DNA of 64,000 nucleotides from Aphanomyces cochlioides (GCA_019828595.1 JAHQRK010000003.1:248001-312000), one strand, 5' to 3'; counted from the first letter of the stretch, positions 1 to 10,143 are shown. Program-made: numbers and translations. The notes: generated from the sequence alone by a model not told the origin.

Positions 1-1
1 C

Positions 2-109
2 GCCAAGAAAGAAGCCAAGTCGGGGTTCTTAGCCAAGCTCATGGGCTACGAATGGGACGAAGTGTCGACGTCGCGCAACAGCGGATCGCGTAGCAGTATG
101 CAATCCTAA
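2..109 (+). CDS. C-terminal end of an unknown protein (partial)
   Basis: A reading frame open from the window edge ends at TAA (107-109). It gives 35 residues ending in a Ser/Arg-rich tail (SRNSGSRSSMQS), preceded by a Lys/Gly stretch. The 5' part lies outside the window, so no family can be assigned. I call it coding because the frame is open from the edge, its codons resemble those of neighbouring genes, and the next gene is convergent at a normal distance. Confidence 0.5.
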   Translation, partial: AKKEAKSGFLAKLMGYEWDEVSTSRNSGSRSSMQS

Positions 110-274
110 GGGCGGGAAACCTTGTTCACGAACTGTCTGGTCGGTCGACGCCGTCGATACCATAGCCTGGCATGGCTGGCGCAGTGTAGAGCCGCTTCTT
201 GGACACATGCCGGCGAAAGGTCGACTGGATCGAGTAGGCCACGCTAGATAAGTGAGATAGATGTATATCTAGAG

Positions 275-745
275 TCATGTACCGATTCTGATGGTTCCGG
301 CGGCATTTCGCCAAGTATGCCTCGTTCGCAAGACGATGCTGGAGCTCGAGACTAGAGTCGTGTCAGGTGCTATGGGCGGTGGGGAGCATGGGGACCGATC
401 AAGGAGTTGCCATGTGTCGTTGACGATTTCGAGCTCACGCTGCCGTCTCTGCGCTTCCTCGGCGGTGAATTTCTCCCACAGGAGTTCCGTCAACCTCCTC
501 TTGGCCTTAATGCGTCTCCAGCACGATTGGATTCGAACTGCTGCCGTGGAAGATGTGGCGGCAGTTCGATCGTCCGGATGAGTTGTGTGGCTGGAAATGG
601 ATTCTTCAACGGCTTTTGCCGCGCCGGCGTCCAGCGTGTAGAGAAATGCGAGATCTCGCTTCAGTCGCTCCGCTTGGAGATCTTCGAGAGCGATGTCAAC
701 GTTGCAGAGCTCTGTTGTCGCGGAGAGTCGCCGTGGACTCTGCAT
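275..745 (-). CDS. IQ-motif protein, probable calmodulin binder
   Basis: A single-exon frame of 156 residues. Residues about 68-85 read AAVRIQSCWRRIKAKRRL, a good match to the IQ consensus (IQxxxRGxxxR), the helix that binds calmodulin or myosin light chains. It sits in a charged helix (about 65-110) rich in Arg, Lys and Glu. There is no signal peptide or membrane segment. The last 30 residues are Ser/Thr-rich and could include read-through into a missed intron. It lies just 3' of the receptor-like gene on the same strand, with only 43 bp between them. The target of any calmodulin regulation is unknown. Confidence 0.6.
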   Translation of the reverse strand: MQSPRRLSATTELCNVDIALEDLQAERLKRDLAFLYTLDAGAAKAVEESISSHTTHPDDRTAATSSTAAVRIQSCWRRIKAKRRLTELLWEKFTAEEAQRRQRELEIVNDTWQLLDRSPCSPPPIAPDTTLVSSSSIVLRTRHTWRNAAGTIRIGT

Positions 746-788
746 GGAGTACTGACAGTTACGAGAACATCAAGGGCGACACGAATTC

Positions 789-1730
789 TTAGTTATCGGA
801 GCGATCGGACGACAAGACAAAGAGAGAATCGTGCGCAATGCTTGGACATGACACAGACGGACGGTCTTCCATGTTGTAGAAGGCGTCAAAGCCACGCACG
901 GAGAGTCCCATGACGACGGAGATGGCGATTCCACTCATGTAGCTGAAGGTTTTCATGACACCAAAGACACGAACATTCGTGCTGGGATCGAGAACGTTGA
1001 AGGCAAAGAGTGGGCTGATGATCAAGTAGGGCGTGTTGAGGACAAAGAAGAAGAGCACGATGAGAGAGAGCGCCTTGGGGAGACCCTTGAATCGCAGTCG
1101 ATCCCGGCGCATTTCGAGCCACAGAGCAACCGCCGCGGGGTAACCCACAGCCACACATCGGATACACCAAGAGCCCCACGAGAGACGGGAGAGAAAGATT
1201 GCAGAGAGCGGTTCAAATTCAATCTTGTGCGTCGTTGCATCCACGACTTGAACGGATTGCCCGCCTTGGTCCAGGACAATCAGCGCTGCCAACGTCGCCA
1301 TCGATACACCGCCGATAACGATCATGTAGCTGCTTAGGCACACGCGATGGCTCCGTGGGATGCGTGGATGCAACGCTCGGCGCTGGAATTCATACGCGGC
1401 GGCGATGAACCATAGAGACGTTGCGTTGAAGAACGTCTCGGTGAGGAACGTCATGCGTCGAATCGATGGATGTTCCAGCGTGTCCCTGCGGTTGTTCATA
1501 AAGACGAGGAGCGTTCGACAGAGCATGCCGACCGACCAAAAGAACCAGCAAAAGAAGACCATAAACATCGTGCCGTGGCCCGCGTCGCTCTTGACCTTGT
1601 TCCACTTGAAGACCGTGAAGCAAGTGCAGAGCGTCATCCCCGCGGACCCGGAGAGAATCGCGACGAAGCGAAAGAGCATCCCGTCGAGCTCGTCGATCCC
1701 GTCGACGCTGGTGAGGAGCAGTCTTGACAT
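789..1730 (-). CDS. Seven-transmembrane receptor-like protein
   Basis: Starting at the MSRLLLTS methionine (1730) gives 313 residues; an in-frame ATG at 1793 would add 21 polar residues and fit a membrane protein less well. Seven hydrophobic segments are visible, starting near MLFRFVAILSG, GTMFMVFFCWF, FLTETFFNATS, VCLSSYMIVIGG, SWGSWCIRCVAV, LPKALSLIVLFFF and VFGVMKTFSYM. A short basic loop (EMRRDRLRFKGLPK) precedes helix 6 and a polar tail follows helix 7. This layout fits a GPCR-like plasma-membrane receptor; ligand and subfamily cannot be told from sequence alone. It is divergent from the four-helix gene at 1983. Confidence 0.65.
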   Translation of the reverse strand: MSRLLLTSVDGIDELDGMLFRFVAILSGSAGMTLCTCFTVFKWNKVKSDAGHGTMFMVFFCWFFWSVGMLCRTLLVFMNNRRDTLEHPSIRRMTFLTETFFNATSLWFIAAAYEFQRRALHPRIPRSHRVCLSSYMIVIGGVSMATLAALIVLDQGGQSVQVVDATTHKIEFEPLSAIFLSRLSWGSWCIRCVAVGYPAAVALWLEMRRDRLRFKGLPKALSLIVLFFFVLNTPYLIISPLFAFNVLDPSTNVRVFGVMKTFSYMSGIAISVVMGLSVRGFDAFYNMEDRPSVSCPSIAHDSLFVLSSDRSDN

Positions 1731-1982
1731 CACGTCTCCCTTGTTGAAATCACACTCTTCGCTCTCGTGAATCCAAAGGTGGAGAACGCACATGAGGAGA
1801 TTCCAAAGGCGAGAGCGGCATACCGAAACGACGGAGAACTTGGACGAGTTTCCAGTGACCTTCCAGTTGATTCCACGACGGCATTCCAGAAGTCTCCTGC
1901 AGGACGCGGGAAGGATGCTAGAAGGACGCTAGAAAGGAAGCGCCGTCGGGGCAGTTTCATATCCGTCCGTTTCTTCCGAACG

Positions 1983-2684
1983 ATGCCATGTATCATGGAC
2001 CACGCCGCCGACTTGATCGCGTACGCCAGTGCGTCCTCGAGCCGCATGAAAGCGTTTGCGTGGTTCCAAGCGCTTCTCTTCATCATGATGCGACTCGCCA
2101 TGGCTCTCTTCGTCCACCGCCCCGCTATGGCTCATTCCCAGACCTCGACCACGATGACGATCCCGGATTCCAAGTAAGTAGCGCAGTCCAGAGCAGGTTT
2201 TGACGGCGCCTAGGTACGGCTACACGGCGCTCGACTTGCATCAAGTGTTTGCTTGGATGGGAGCGCGCGCGCGGCGCATTTACATCCTCATGGAGCTCGT
2301 TGAGCTCGTCGTGTATATCCCATCCTGTATGTCGCTCTTTGACTCGCTCCCCTGATCCTCATGTTGGTAGACGCGCATTTCCTCTCCATGCTGCTTCTCG
2401 TCATCCATCGACGACTTGGCCGCGAGGAACCATTGACCATCTACATGCCGTTCGTCGCGGCCATCTTTGACGGACTGGAAAACGCCGCGCATATCTACAC
2501 CGCGCTCCACTTTGAACCGAGTGGTGCAATCCAAACCGAGACGTGGCTCCATGCAGCAGACGTCGGCGCCGTCTCGAACGTCATGAAGTGGAATTCTCTA
2601 GGCGTCAGCTTGCTCCTTCTCTGCTGGACGTACGGGCGAACGACCGTCGACGCCGCGGCACCACCGACAAAGAAAACAGTGTAA
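1983..2684 (+). CDS. Four-helix membrane protein, unknown function (3 exons)
   Basis: Exons 1983-2173, 2214-2326 and 2371-2684 join in phase through introns of 40 and 44 nt (GTAAGT...CCTAG and GTATGT...GGTAG) to give 205 residues. Hydrophobic segments are FAWFQALLFIMMRLAMALF, ILMELVELVVYIPSYAHF (built across the second intron), IYMPFVAAIFDGLE and SLGVSLLLLCW. The start could instead be the ATG at 2046, which places the first helix directly at the N-terminus. No catalytic motif is seen and I do not recognise the family. The gene is divergent from the receptor-like gene; 253 bp separate the starts. Confidence 0.6.
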
Positions 2685-2706
2685 TCTACTTGTATATGTA
2701 CAAAAG

Positions 2707-3103
2707 TTAGGATGCTGACTTGGCCTCTACAAAGTTGCAACTCTCAAACGTCGCCACCGCCAAGGACGGACGTACCTGCGGCGGACATGTGCGTTAGACT
2801 CGCTTCACGTATCAAATCGTCGACGTAATGCGCAGACGTCTGCCGCGCCAGTTTGGGATGTTCGCTGGCTTTGTTGCTCGGCATGGAAATATGGAGCCGT
2901 CGGAGGTCGTCCGGCGTCAGACTGGGTTTCCCGCTCACAGGCCGTTGCTCAAAGATGATGTTTGGCTCGTCGTTATCGTCCTTGGCTTCCGCTGAGATGT
3001 CTCCACTGAGCTCTCGGTCCATCGACTGGGCGTCCTTGAGCTTCTTTCTTGGCGAACATTTGCCATGCGTCCGGCCATCGTCACCGGTCCTGTCGTCGAC
3101 CAT
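2707..3103 (-). CDS. Small hydrophilic protein, unknown (2 exons)
   Basis: Start at MVDDRTGDDGR (3103). Exon 1 is 2776-3103 and exon 2 is 2707-2726. The 49-nt intron 2727-2775 has GTACGT at its 5' end and TTTGTAG at its 3' end, and splicing replaces an unspliced read-through tail by EAKSAS. The product is 115 residues, polar and probably mostly disordered, with a Lys/Arg patch (SPRKKLKD) and a more ordered C-terminal half (LTPDDLRRLHISMP, HYVDDLIREASL). No family recognised. It is convergent with the four-helix gene, whose stop is 22 bp away. Confidence 0.5.
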
Positions 3104-3321
3104 GGCCAAGTGGAAAAATGTATTTTTAACGATGGAGAAACAGCCAAGACATCCCGAAACCAACAAACAACGACGAACGATTGGAATTGGTGACCCACCA
3201 CGAAGCCACAAACACACACACGACGGACGGGATCAACTCAGAATCAGACGTTTAAAAAAATCAGAATCAGACTCAGATCTGATCCCAACATGGAAATAGT
3301 ATGTCGATTCAACAGTGTTGT

Positions 3322-4166
3322 CTACTCTTCATACGGTCCAAAGCGCTCCGAGTCGTAGTTGATGTACGTCGTCAATCGATTTGACAGCTTGGATTCAAAC
3401 GTCGGGACGAAACCTGACGGCGCGAGACCGAGTTCTTCCCGCATGACATCCCGCAGATTGCCAGCTAAGAGTCAAAATGACAAGTTCGTGTCATGATAAA
3501 AGGCGTACTGTTGATGAAGACGTTGGGCGTCGCCATGACTTGTTTTCCACTCGCCGTCTTCTTGAGCTCCCGTGATATCAACCGCATGGTCTGTCCAAAG
3601 CCTTTCAAGCATTGCTCAGTCTAGAATATCATGAGTGTCACGGCGAGGACCATGTTTGCCGCAATACTAGATATGGTGGCTCGACCAAGACATAGTCGAA
3701 GAAGCCGTGGAACTTGGGATCCACTTCCAGCGGTGCATTGTAGTCGTAGAAGACGAATTCGTCCGGGTACTTGTCGCCAAAGCGATGGTCGTATTCAAAA
3801 ATGTAGACGTCCTTGCGCTCTGGTTCGAGTTTCTACGACAAGTCGACGTCAATGACAGTCACATCGATGCGAGTGAAAGTACCTTGAGCGCTTTGAAGGC
3901 TGCAGGAGTGCTTAGGAAGGCAATCGGTCCGCCCTTGCTCTTCTCCAAGGCTTCTCGTGCCAAAGTCTCGCCAGTCTTGTCGTCGTACCAGCTACAAACG
4001 ATGAGCTACAATTGTGAACGACAGAGAGGACATACAATTGCGAGAGGCGGAAGTCCTCCGAGACGTCGGTGGACTCTTCAGTGTTGACTGCGGCCAAGTG
4101 CGCGTGGAGGGCGGCAAGGGTTTCCGCGGAGAGCTCTGAGGCCAAGAGGGCGTCCAGGTTTGGCAT
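3322..4166 (-). CDS. eEF1A lysine methyltransferase 1 / Efm5-like (N6AMT2 family), 5 exons
   Basis: Exons 4036-4166, 3883-3991, 3668-3832, 3509-3620 and 3322-3464 join in phase across four introns of 44-50 nt. They give 219 residues, about the length of human EEF1AKMT1. Family signatures are EDFRLSQFWYDD near the N-terminus, the P-loop-like strand GPIAFLSTPA, FEYDRRFG-like FEYDHRFG, the catalytic loop PPYLTEQC, and the C-terminal YINYDSE. Family members trimethylate or dimethylate a lysine of elongation factor eEF1A in the cytosol using SAM. The first residue of the catalytic (D/N)PP(Y/F) motif is Glu here (codon GAG): VEPPYL. That is unusual and may lower or alter activity. The start is the ATG of MPNLDALL; one 7 codons upstream is also possible. 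Confidence 0.85.
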
Positions 4167-4190
4167 TGCGCTGGCGCTTGAGTTCACTCG

Positions 4191-5805
4191 ATTGGTGAAT
4201 ATTCATGGTACAGACGACATGTGACATGGTGACTATCAATAGAACGGATTGATTGGCTCTGTCAAATCGACACCCTCGACGACGACTCTTCAGTCGACCT
4301 CGACGTGCCACTGCATACAGCAAGTTCCCAAAGCGTCAAAGATAACAAAAAGATCAACGCCATCGCACCACAGAGCCACTGCTTTCAATACTTGTGGCCA
4401 TGTCGACATGCAGCGGTAGCTCTAGGAACCGCAAAGTCGATCTATTATTGTCAATATCGGCCAAATTTGCGGGTTTCGATTGATTTGACACTTTGTGAGA
4501 AATCGCTCAAGAATCGACCATTTAACCTTTTTGGCCAAATTTACGATAAATGAGATCTACTTGCACCCTAGAACACTCGAATGGAACGCTGCAACGCGCC
4601 AATATACGCCTGTGAACGTTTACCACTGCTTGTATGTTTAATTCATGGCATTCAAATGCTTGGCGATGTCCGCTCGCTTCGTACGCTAGGGGAGAGCTGT
4701 GCGCAGTAGACCAGCCTGGTGACGCTCTGGTGGGGATGCTAACGGACCTAAGAGATGATTTCAAAAGCTGTTGGATGCAATTCTTGCCATGTACCAAGCG
4801 TTGATTTGGCCGATGCTTCAATACCATTTCCAAAGGACAAGACATTTGCCCCAAAATTGCGACAAGTCTGATTGGCTGAAACAACCTCAAAACCTCTTAA
4901 TATTAATTGCTATATGTTTTCACAGTTCTGCGCGATTCCTTGATCGATTTGACCTGATCGATTCAATCAATCGATCTTGGAAATTTTGAGTAAAACGTGC
5001 AATAATAGATGGTGACAGTATACCCTACCTGCATACTGGAGATGCACAACTCGATAGTGTACGTTCAAGCGGTGGACACACTTGGCTCGATTGAGCATCG
5101 TTGACTTTGTCTTTCGTAAAAGGAGAACCCATGCGATCGTAGCGTATCTCCATTGAGCGTCGTTCACTTTGCCTTTCGTCGAGGTACGGATAAAGGCACT
5201 ACCCCAGGAGGTTAGCGGCACCACCCCAGTGTACTTAGACAAGAAACATATGTTGCTTTTGTGTGCCTAGGAGCCTAAACAAGAGTGCGTTGCAGTTGAA
5301 CAGGGTAGACGTACATGCTGCTCTGCCGTGGCGAAGGACGTGCCAGGCTCAGGAGCTGCTTGGCGGCGCAGTTTCAGCTGGCACGGGCAAACCCTGAGGA
5401 GATTTACCCTAAACATTTCCTTATTTAAGTACAGTACCGAGGTGGTGCCTATTAATAGGGATGGCACTTTTGCGTCATCATCCAATGCGACATCCTCCAA
5501 AAGGTGATCCATATGGCATACGGATCATTCGCATCATTTCTATTGGATAATATTTAATACCAAATTCATTATGGCATACAATAGTCAAGTTGATTATCTT
5601 TCAAGCTCGCCAACACACTCGCATCATGGACCTCAACAGAGGAGTCGAAGACACCATCGATGTTGTTATAAGTGTCGAGCCCGTCTTCGTAAAGCGATTC
5701 ATAACCATCATCATCAACATTATCGCCTTGAATTTCGAAGTCACGAGGTGCACAAACCGATGACGTTTGCAACCTTCACTTGCTCCTGCAGAAAAGATCC
5801 ACGGC
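4191..5805. other. Gene-poor stretch without a supportable gene
   Basis: No frame here shows convincing coding character or a known domain. Around 5093-5120 and 5152-5180 there is a diverged direct repeat (TTGAGC.TCGTT.ACTTTG.CTTTCGT). The reverse strand at 5267-5772 has two acidic open frames that resemble transposon-derived debris, but I cannot assign them. Confidence 0.4.
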
Positions 5806-6754
5806 GAGTACAGTCGAGTCGGCGAGTACTGAACGCATGAAAATGGATACCTTTAGTAACAAATAAATTTACAAGTATCGAATATGTGAGTATTGGTGGA
5901 GTATTCTGTGTCTACTACCTTGAGAATCCAAATAATCGTGATATAGAGCGAGAAAGAAGGCCAAGGATGCGGCTGCGACCAAGGCATGCTTTGAGCACGT
6001 CAAGCAATGTATCCAAGCTCATCTCGACCTCAATCAACGAGGATTGGCGATTTGCAAGAAATTCAAGCCAGATGTCCATGTACCTGACCATACTGTCGTG
6101 CAGGAAGCCGTCGAGACAGTCAAGACTAAGGTGGTTGAAGCCCAAAGCACTGTCACCGCACGTTTCCACACCATCTTGACCGACCACTTCTCGTTCTTGC
6201 GATCAATTTAGACAAGTCAGACGTACAACGCAGAGAGTTTTCGAGATTACTTTATTGAGATTTTCTTCAAGTCAATTATGTCTTCGGAAAGTTAATTGAC
6301 TCTCCTGTAGAAGGAAGAGATTACGCGACTACGCAGTGTGCAACCAACGACATCATCGCGAGTTTTCCTGACAGACCTGTTGATATCTCATGGATAAATG
6401 AAGCGAAGAGTCACTTGGACAAGGTCCCGAAACTCTCCAACAATTCGATAGTCAATTTCATGATCGTCATTGCCTTGTTTCGCTTTTGACATCGTTTTAC
6501 GATATCCCTCCTGTTAGGTGACGACCACAACTTGATATCTTGAAATATGATATTATTTTTGTATAAGTTTTCAAGTTCACTATGGTTTGCGTAGGAGGTT
6601 CTAACATAATAATTTATACCTGTAAAACATGATATAGTCTATCCTGCTCCAAAGCATACAGATATCAGTATCTAACTTGGAAATGAGTACCTCTCTAAGT
6701 GAATATTTTCCGACCAAAGTGCACCTTTCACTACTCGCCGACTCGACTGTACTC
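5806..6754. repeat. Perfect 23-bp inverted repeat bracketing 903 bp (possible transposon termini)
   Basis: Positions 5806-5828 (GAGTACAGTCGAGTCGGCGA plus GTA) are the exact reverse complement of 6732-6754. A weaker match continues inward for a few bases. The bracketed DNA holds broken exon-like pieces (5948-6489). This fits a small non-autonomous DNA element that has picked up host gene sequence, but I find no clear target-site duplication, so the element call is inference. Confidence 0.5.
5948..6489 (+). pseudogene. Broken gene fragments between inverted repeats
   Basis: An 87-codon open stretch (5948-6211) follows an AG acceptor-like site (GATATAG) and has normal codon use: residues such as ACFEHVKQCIQAHLDLN and HTVVQEAVETVKTKVVEA suggest a helical protein. 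It stops at TAG (6209-6211). Coding-like sequence then continues in shifted frames (ESFRDYFIEIFFKSIM, then DSPVEGRDYATTQC to IVNFMIVIALF) until TGA at 6487. Frame changes and stops indicate a decayed gene copy. No methionine start and no recognised domain. Confidence 0.35.
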
Positions 6755-6802
6755 AGGACAACTTGAGACACCTGAGGGGTATAAAAAGCTACAATGACTT
6801 GT

Positions 6803-7045
6803 TTATTTCAACCAATTTGTTGAGAAGTTGACATGGACAGTTTCATAGTGCTTGCGTAGTTGATTTGGTCTACCTGTAACCCAAACGTTGGTGAAGTACT
6901 TGCATTTTGCTTTAAGGGTCTTCTTTTCAATCCTAGTTTCATTGAAATGCAGCCATATAGGATCTCTTGGAGGGGCCATGCCTACAGGAGCGTGTTTGCG
7001 AAGCGACCTAAGGAAGAAACCGACGACAACGATTGAACAACCCAA
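6803..7045 (-). mobile_element. hAT-type transposon relic: degenerate BED zinc finger
   Basis: An 80-residue frame contains RDPIWLHFNETRIEKKTLKA, then KCKYF, TGRPNQLRKHYETVH. Spacing and the W..F / C..C / L..H...H pattern match the BED zinc finger found at the N-terminus of hAT transposases. The second Cys of the C-x2-C pair is replaced (KCKYF), and no transposase catalytic region follows. The call is therefore an inactive fragment, not a working gene. Confidence 0.45.
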
Positions 7046-7812
7046 AATATGCTTTACTTGATTTAAGTATGGTCACACGAAATTCACAAAACTACAGTAT
7101 TCATATCGCATTGATGCAATATTCATATGGACTCCGTATCACATTGCCATCCCCAGTGGTGCCATATCGGTACCTTCGCTTCCACCAACTGGGAGCAAGC
7201 AGCCATGACACCCATTGCGCCATTTGACAATTTGCACACTCGTTGTTGGCATCTTCCTCATCGAGCTCCATGACGATTCAAGCTGCAGCTATGTAGCAAG
7301 ACTAAAGTCCAGTCATTTCCATTCTCTACATGGTCAAAGTGCAAACTCAGATGCCATTCCCACGTCACTTTGACGTTACCTGACTCTCTCCGCAGCAGCG
7401 ACTTGGTTGCCGACGACTTGCCACTGAGTTGACTAAAGTTCCATCTTCTTGACAGTTTCCATGGCGCGGGGGGTTCTCCATGTCCGTCGATCATTGCTGG
7501 ATGTCTTCTCGACGACGTGTTCGTTATGTCCGATCTCTTCGTGCTTCTCGCGCTGCCGGGTTGAAACTTCCATGTTCTCCACGTGCATCGCCGCGATGAC
7601 GAGATGAGCTTGGCATGTGTTCTGCGTGGCAACTCAGCAAAGAAACGAAGCAAACACATCTGAGTTGTGCATCTTGGCGTGCATCCCATCGCCCTCTTGG
7701 ACGCCAAATTTTTTCACAGAACCCGGATGTTGTCCGATCGTCTGTTTCGTCGTGCCAGGGACGAGGCGAGCGAGAGATTGCTCCTGGATTCATTCCAAAT
7801 TCCGCCGGTTGA
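7046..7812. other. Intergenic region upstream of the cystatin-like pair
   Basis: A 149-codon open frame on the reverse strand (7258-7707) is Ser/Arg-rich with codon use unlike the neighbouring genes and no motif; I treat it as chance. The sequence next to 7813 presumably holds the promoter of the first cystatin-like gene. Confidence 0.35.
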
Positions 7813-8739
7813 ATGAAATCGAATCTGCTTCTCTGCGTCTTCCTCGCCGCGAACGTGTCCGGCGCGACACATCGCCGCGTTGCAACCATCACCGGAGTCG
7901 ATAGTCCAGTTGGAGGCTGGTCCAACGCCAGTCTTGACGACGCAAAAGCCGCATACTACGAAGCAGCCGCCTTGGACGAGAGCTACCCCACGTCGAACAC
8001 GACGCGTGTCTGCGCAAAGACCTTCGACTCGGCACAGCAGCAAGTCGTGGCTGGCATCAACTACAAGATTTCATTGGCAGGATGTTCCGTCAAGTCTGTC
8101 AATGACACGGCAAATGGCTGTCAGTGTGCCTCGGGAGTTGATCAATACACTGTCATCGTGTACAAGCGTCTCCAAGGCACACCGCTGATCACACTCGTCA
8201 CACAAGGGGCCAATGCTACTGAATCCACCGGCCTTGCTGTCGGTGGCTTTTCAGCGCAGCGCGATGTCACGGCCGACGACAAGGCCGTCTTTGCAAAGTC
8301 TACAAGCAGCGACTCCAACTACAATTCTGTAGCCCTTCCGCGCGTATGCGCCACAGATTTCGTCTCGGTTTCGACACAAGTCGTTGCTGGCACCAACTAT
8401 TTGTTCACTGTCAAGGGTTGTCAATTGGACAAAGCCGATTCCAACAGCGTCAAGGACTGCGCGACGACGTGCGCCGCCAAGGCCAATACCTCATATCAAG
8501 TCAAGATCTACCGAGACTTGCAGCAATCGACCAAAGTCATGGACGTCATCACTGCCACATCGACGGGCTCGTTTCTTGCCGAGTCGTCGGGCAACTCAAC
8601 CAGCTCTTCCGACAACAGCACGACGATTGGAGCCCCCGCGACAACGGCGACGCCGACAACGACTCTCAAGTCGTCCTCGTTTTCGATGTTGAGCGTTTCC
8701 CTTGTGGCGTTGACTGCCGCTTGGGCTGCTTGGCTATAG
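7813..8739 (+). CDS. Secreted cystatin-like protein with two domains, probably GPI-anchored
   Basis: Single exon, 308 residues. Residues 1-18 are a signal peptide (MKSNLLLCVFLAANVSGA). Two cystatin-type units follow: VGGW then QQQVVAGINYKISLAGC (about 75-92), and VGGF then STQVVAGTNYLFTVKGC (about 190-207). The glycine pair and the QxVxG loop are the parts of cystatins that enter the active-site cleft of papain-type cysteine proteases. A Ser/Thr/Ala-rich stalk (about 255-290) leads to a hydrophobic C-terminus ending at the stop, typical of a GPI signal. Oomycete EPIC-type inhibitors act on host cysteine proteases; a surface-bound inhibitor is inferred. A paralogue follows downstream. Confidence 0.75.
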   Translation: MKSNLLLCVFLAANVSGATHRRVATITGVDSPVGGWSNASLDDAKAAYYEAAALDESYPTSNTTRVCAKTFDSAQQQVVAGINYKISLAGCSVKSVNDTANGCQCASGVDQYTVIVYKRLQGTPLITLVTQGANATESTGLAVGGFSAQRDVTADDKAVFAKSTSSDSNYNSVALPRVCATDFVSVSTQVVAGTNYLFTVKGCQLDKADSNSVKDCATTCAAKANTSYQVKIYRDLQQSTKVMDVITATSTGSFLAESSGNSTSSSDNSTTIGAPATTATPTTTLKSSSFSMLSVSLVALTAAWAAWL

Positions 8740-8862
8740 GATTGCCGCCTGTCCCTTCTTCCTCCCATCCATTCCGCATCTCTTCGTCAACTCAGAATGG
8801 ATTTTATTAATTTGATATCAATCTGAGCATACAAAATCCAAGTATAATAAAATATATTAGTT

Positions 8863-8890
8863 ATTCCGGATAAAATTCATGTATCCGGTT
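8863..8890. promoter_or_regulatory. Paired CCGGA element upstream of the three-cystatin gene
   Basis: ATTCCGGATAA (8863-8873) and ATCCGGTT (8883-8890) lie just 5' of the coding start at 8928. The same core (TTATCCGGATAA), usually doubled, recurs near the starts of genes at 15536/15665, 28460/28666 and 53757/53863. A factor-binding site is inferred. Confidence 0.4.
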
Positions 8891-8927
8891 AATGAAATCA
8901 CGAACAATTTTCCATTCACCCTTCAAG

Positions 8928-10106
8928 ATGATGATCCAAGCCTTTGCCATGAGCTGGCTTGCGGCGACCGCTATCGCTGGAATTAGCGGCATTCAACGTG
9001 GTTTACCAGGTGGAACAACTGAGGGAAGCGTCGAGAAAGCGAAACCTTGGCTGTATGCGGCGTTGGGCAACGCTACCTCGTCGTTTGTGTGTGTGAATGA
9101 GATCGTCTCCGTCGACCAACAAGTCGTTGCTGGGATGCACTACACGTACCATGTGCGCGCGTGCCCTGTTGCGTCTTCTGATTTGACAGTCGAATCATGC
9201 GCCGAAGCGAATTGCCCGGCCGATAAGGCCAAGCCATTCACGGTCGATTTGTACGTGACGGCGTGGACGGGCCAAGTCGACCTCAAATCCGTCACGCCAG
9301 ATGAAGAAGTGAAAGTCGCCCAAGTCTTTGTCGGCGGATGGAAAGAAGGTTCTGTAAGAGAGGCATCTCCAGCGTTCTACACGGCTGCGTCACAAGAAAC
9401 AAGCTATGAAAATGCAGATATTCCGCGGCTTTGTGCGACTGACATCCTCTCTGTGCGTCAGCAAGTCGTGGCTGGCATGAAGTACGAGTTCCACATCATC
9501 GGCTGCCCTGTTTCAACCGCTGCTCAAGCGCAACATGGTTGCTCATGCGATGACGCAGCGACCGGCTATACTGTCAATGTGTTTCACACTTTGAGCGATA
9601 CCTACAGCATCACCAATGCGATTGCAGACCCAACTCTTCCAGGCGGCTGGAAACTTCAGCACATCCAAGATGCTGACAAGACTCGCTACTATCAGGTGAT
9701 CGACGCCGACAATACTACGAAAACCCGGGTGTGTCCGCTCAACTTTCTCTCGCTGCAGACCCAAGTTGTCGCAGGAACGAATTTCCGCTACCATATCAGT
9801 GGTTGTCCAGTGCCTCCTGAGGAGAAAGCTGGCGGTGGATGCCTAAAATGCCAAGCAAACGCCGCCAAGACGTACGAAGTGACCATCTATGAACCATTGA
9901 GTGGCGACAGCTCGTTCACCAGCATTGTGGATCTCACTCGGGTATCGCTGGGGATGCAAAGCCACCGCTCCATCCACCAAACAACTAACAATCTCGGGCT
10001 TTTGGCTGTGCTTGTCAGTGCCGTTGTGGTTGTCTCGCTCGTGCTCGTGCACAAAATGCGCACGTCGCCATATCAAAAGTTGGATAACGTCCAGTTGAGT
10101 GAGTAA
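8928..10106 (+). CDS. Three-domain cystatin-like membrane protein
   Basis: The start at MMIQAFAMSWLAATAIAGISG (8928) gives 392 residues with a clean signal peptide; an ATG at 8892 adds 12 residues and passes through the CCGG-element region, so I prefer the later one. Three cystatin-like units carry the QxVxG loop: QQVVAGMHYTYHV, QQVVAGMKYEFHI and TQVVAGTNFRYHI, each preceded by a Gly pair (PGG, VGGW, PGGW) and followed by paired cysteines. A C-terminal helix (LGLLAVLVSAVVVVSLVLV) and a short tail make it a type I membrane protein, unlike its GPI-type neighbour. It probably inhibits papain-like proteases at the cell surface (inference from family). Confidence 0.75.
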   Translation: MMIQAFAMSWLAATAIAGISGIQRGLPGGTTEGSVEKAKPWLYAALGNATSSFVCVNEIVSVDQQVVAGMHYTYHVRACPVASSDLTVESCAEANCPADKAKPFTVDLYVTAWTGQVDLKSVTPDEEVKVAQVFVGGWKEGSVREASPAFYTAASQETSYENADIPRLCATDILSVRQQVVAGMKYEFHIIGCPVSTAAQAQHGCSCDDAATGYTVNVFHTLSDTYSITNAIADPTLPGGWKLQHIQDADKTRYYQVIDADNTTKTRVCPLNFLSLQTQVVAGTNFRYHISGCPVPPEEKAGGGCLKCQANAAKTYEVTIYEPLSGDSSFTSIVDLTRVSLGMQSHRSIHQTTNNLGLLAVLVSAVVVVSLVLVHKMRTSPYQKLDNVQLSE

Positions 10107-10143
10107 ATGTTTGAATAATCTCTGTCTTCGTTAGCGATTTTGT

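Noticed and set aside
7258..7925. Reverse-strand frames upstream of the first cystatin-like gene
   Set aside because: Overlapping frames, Ser/Arg-rich with no motif and odd codon use; judged chance.
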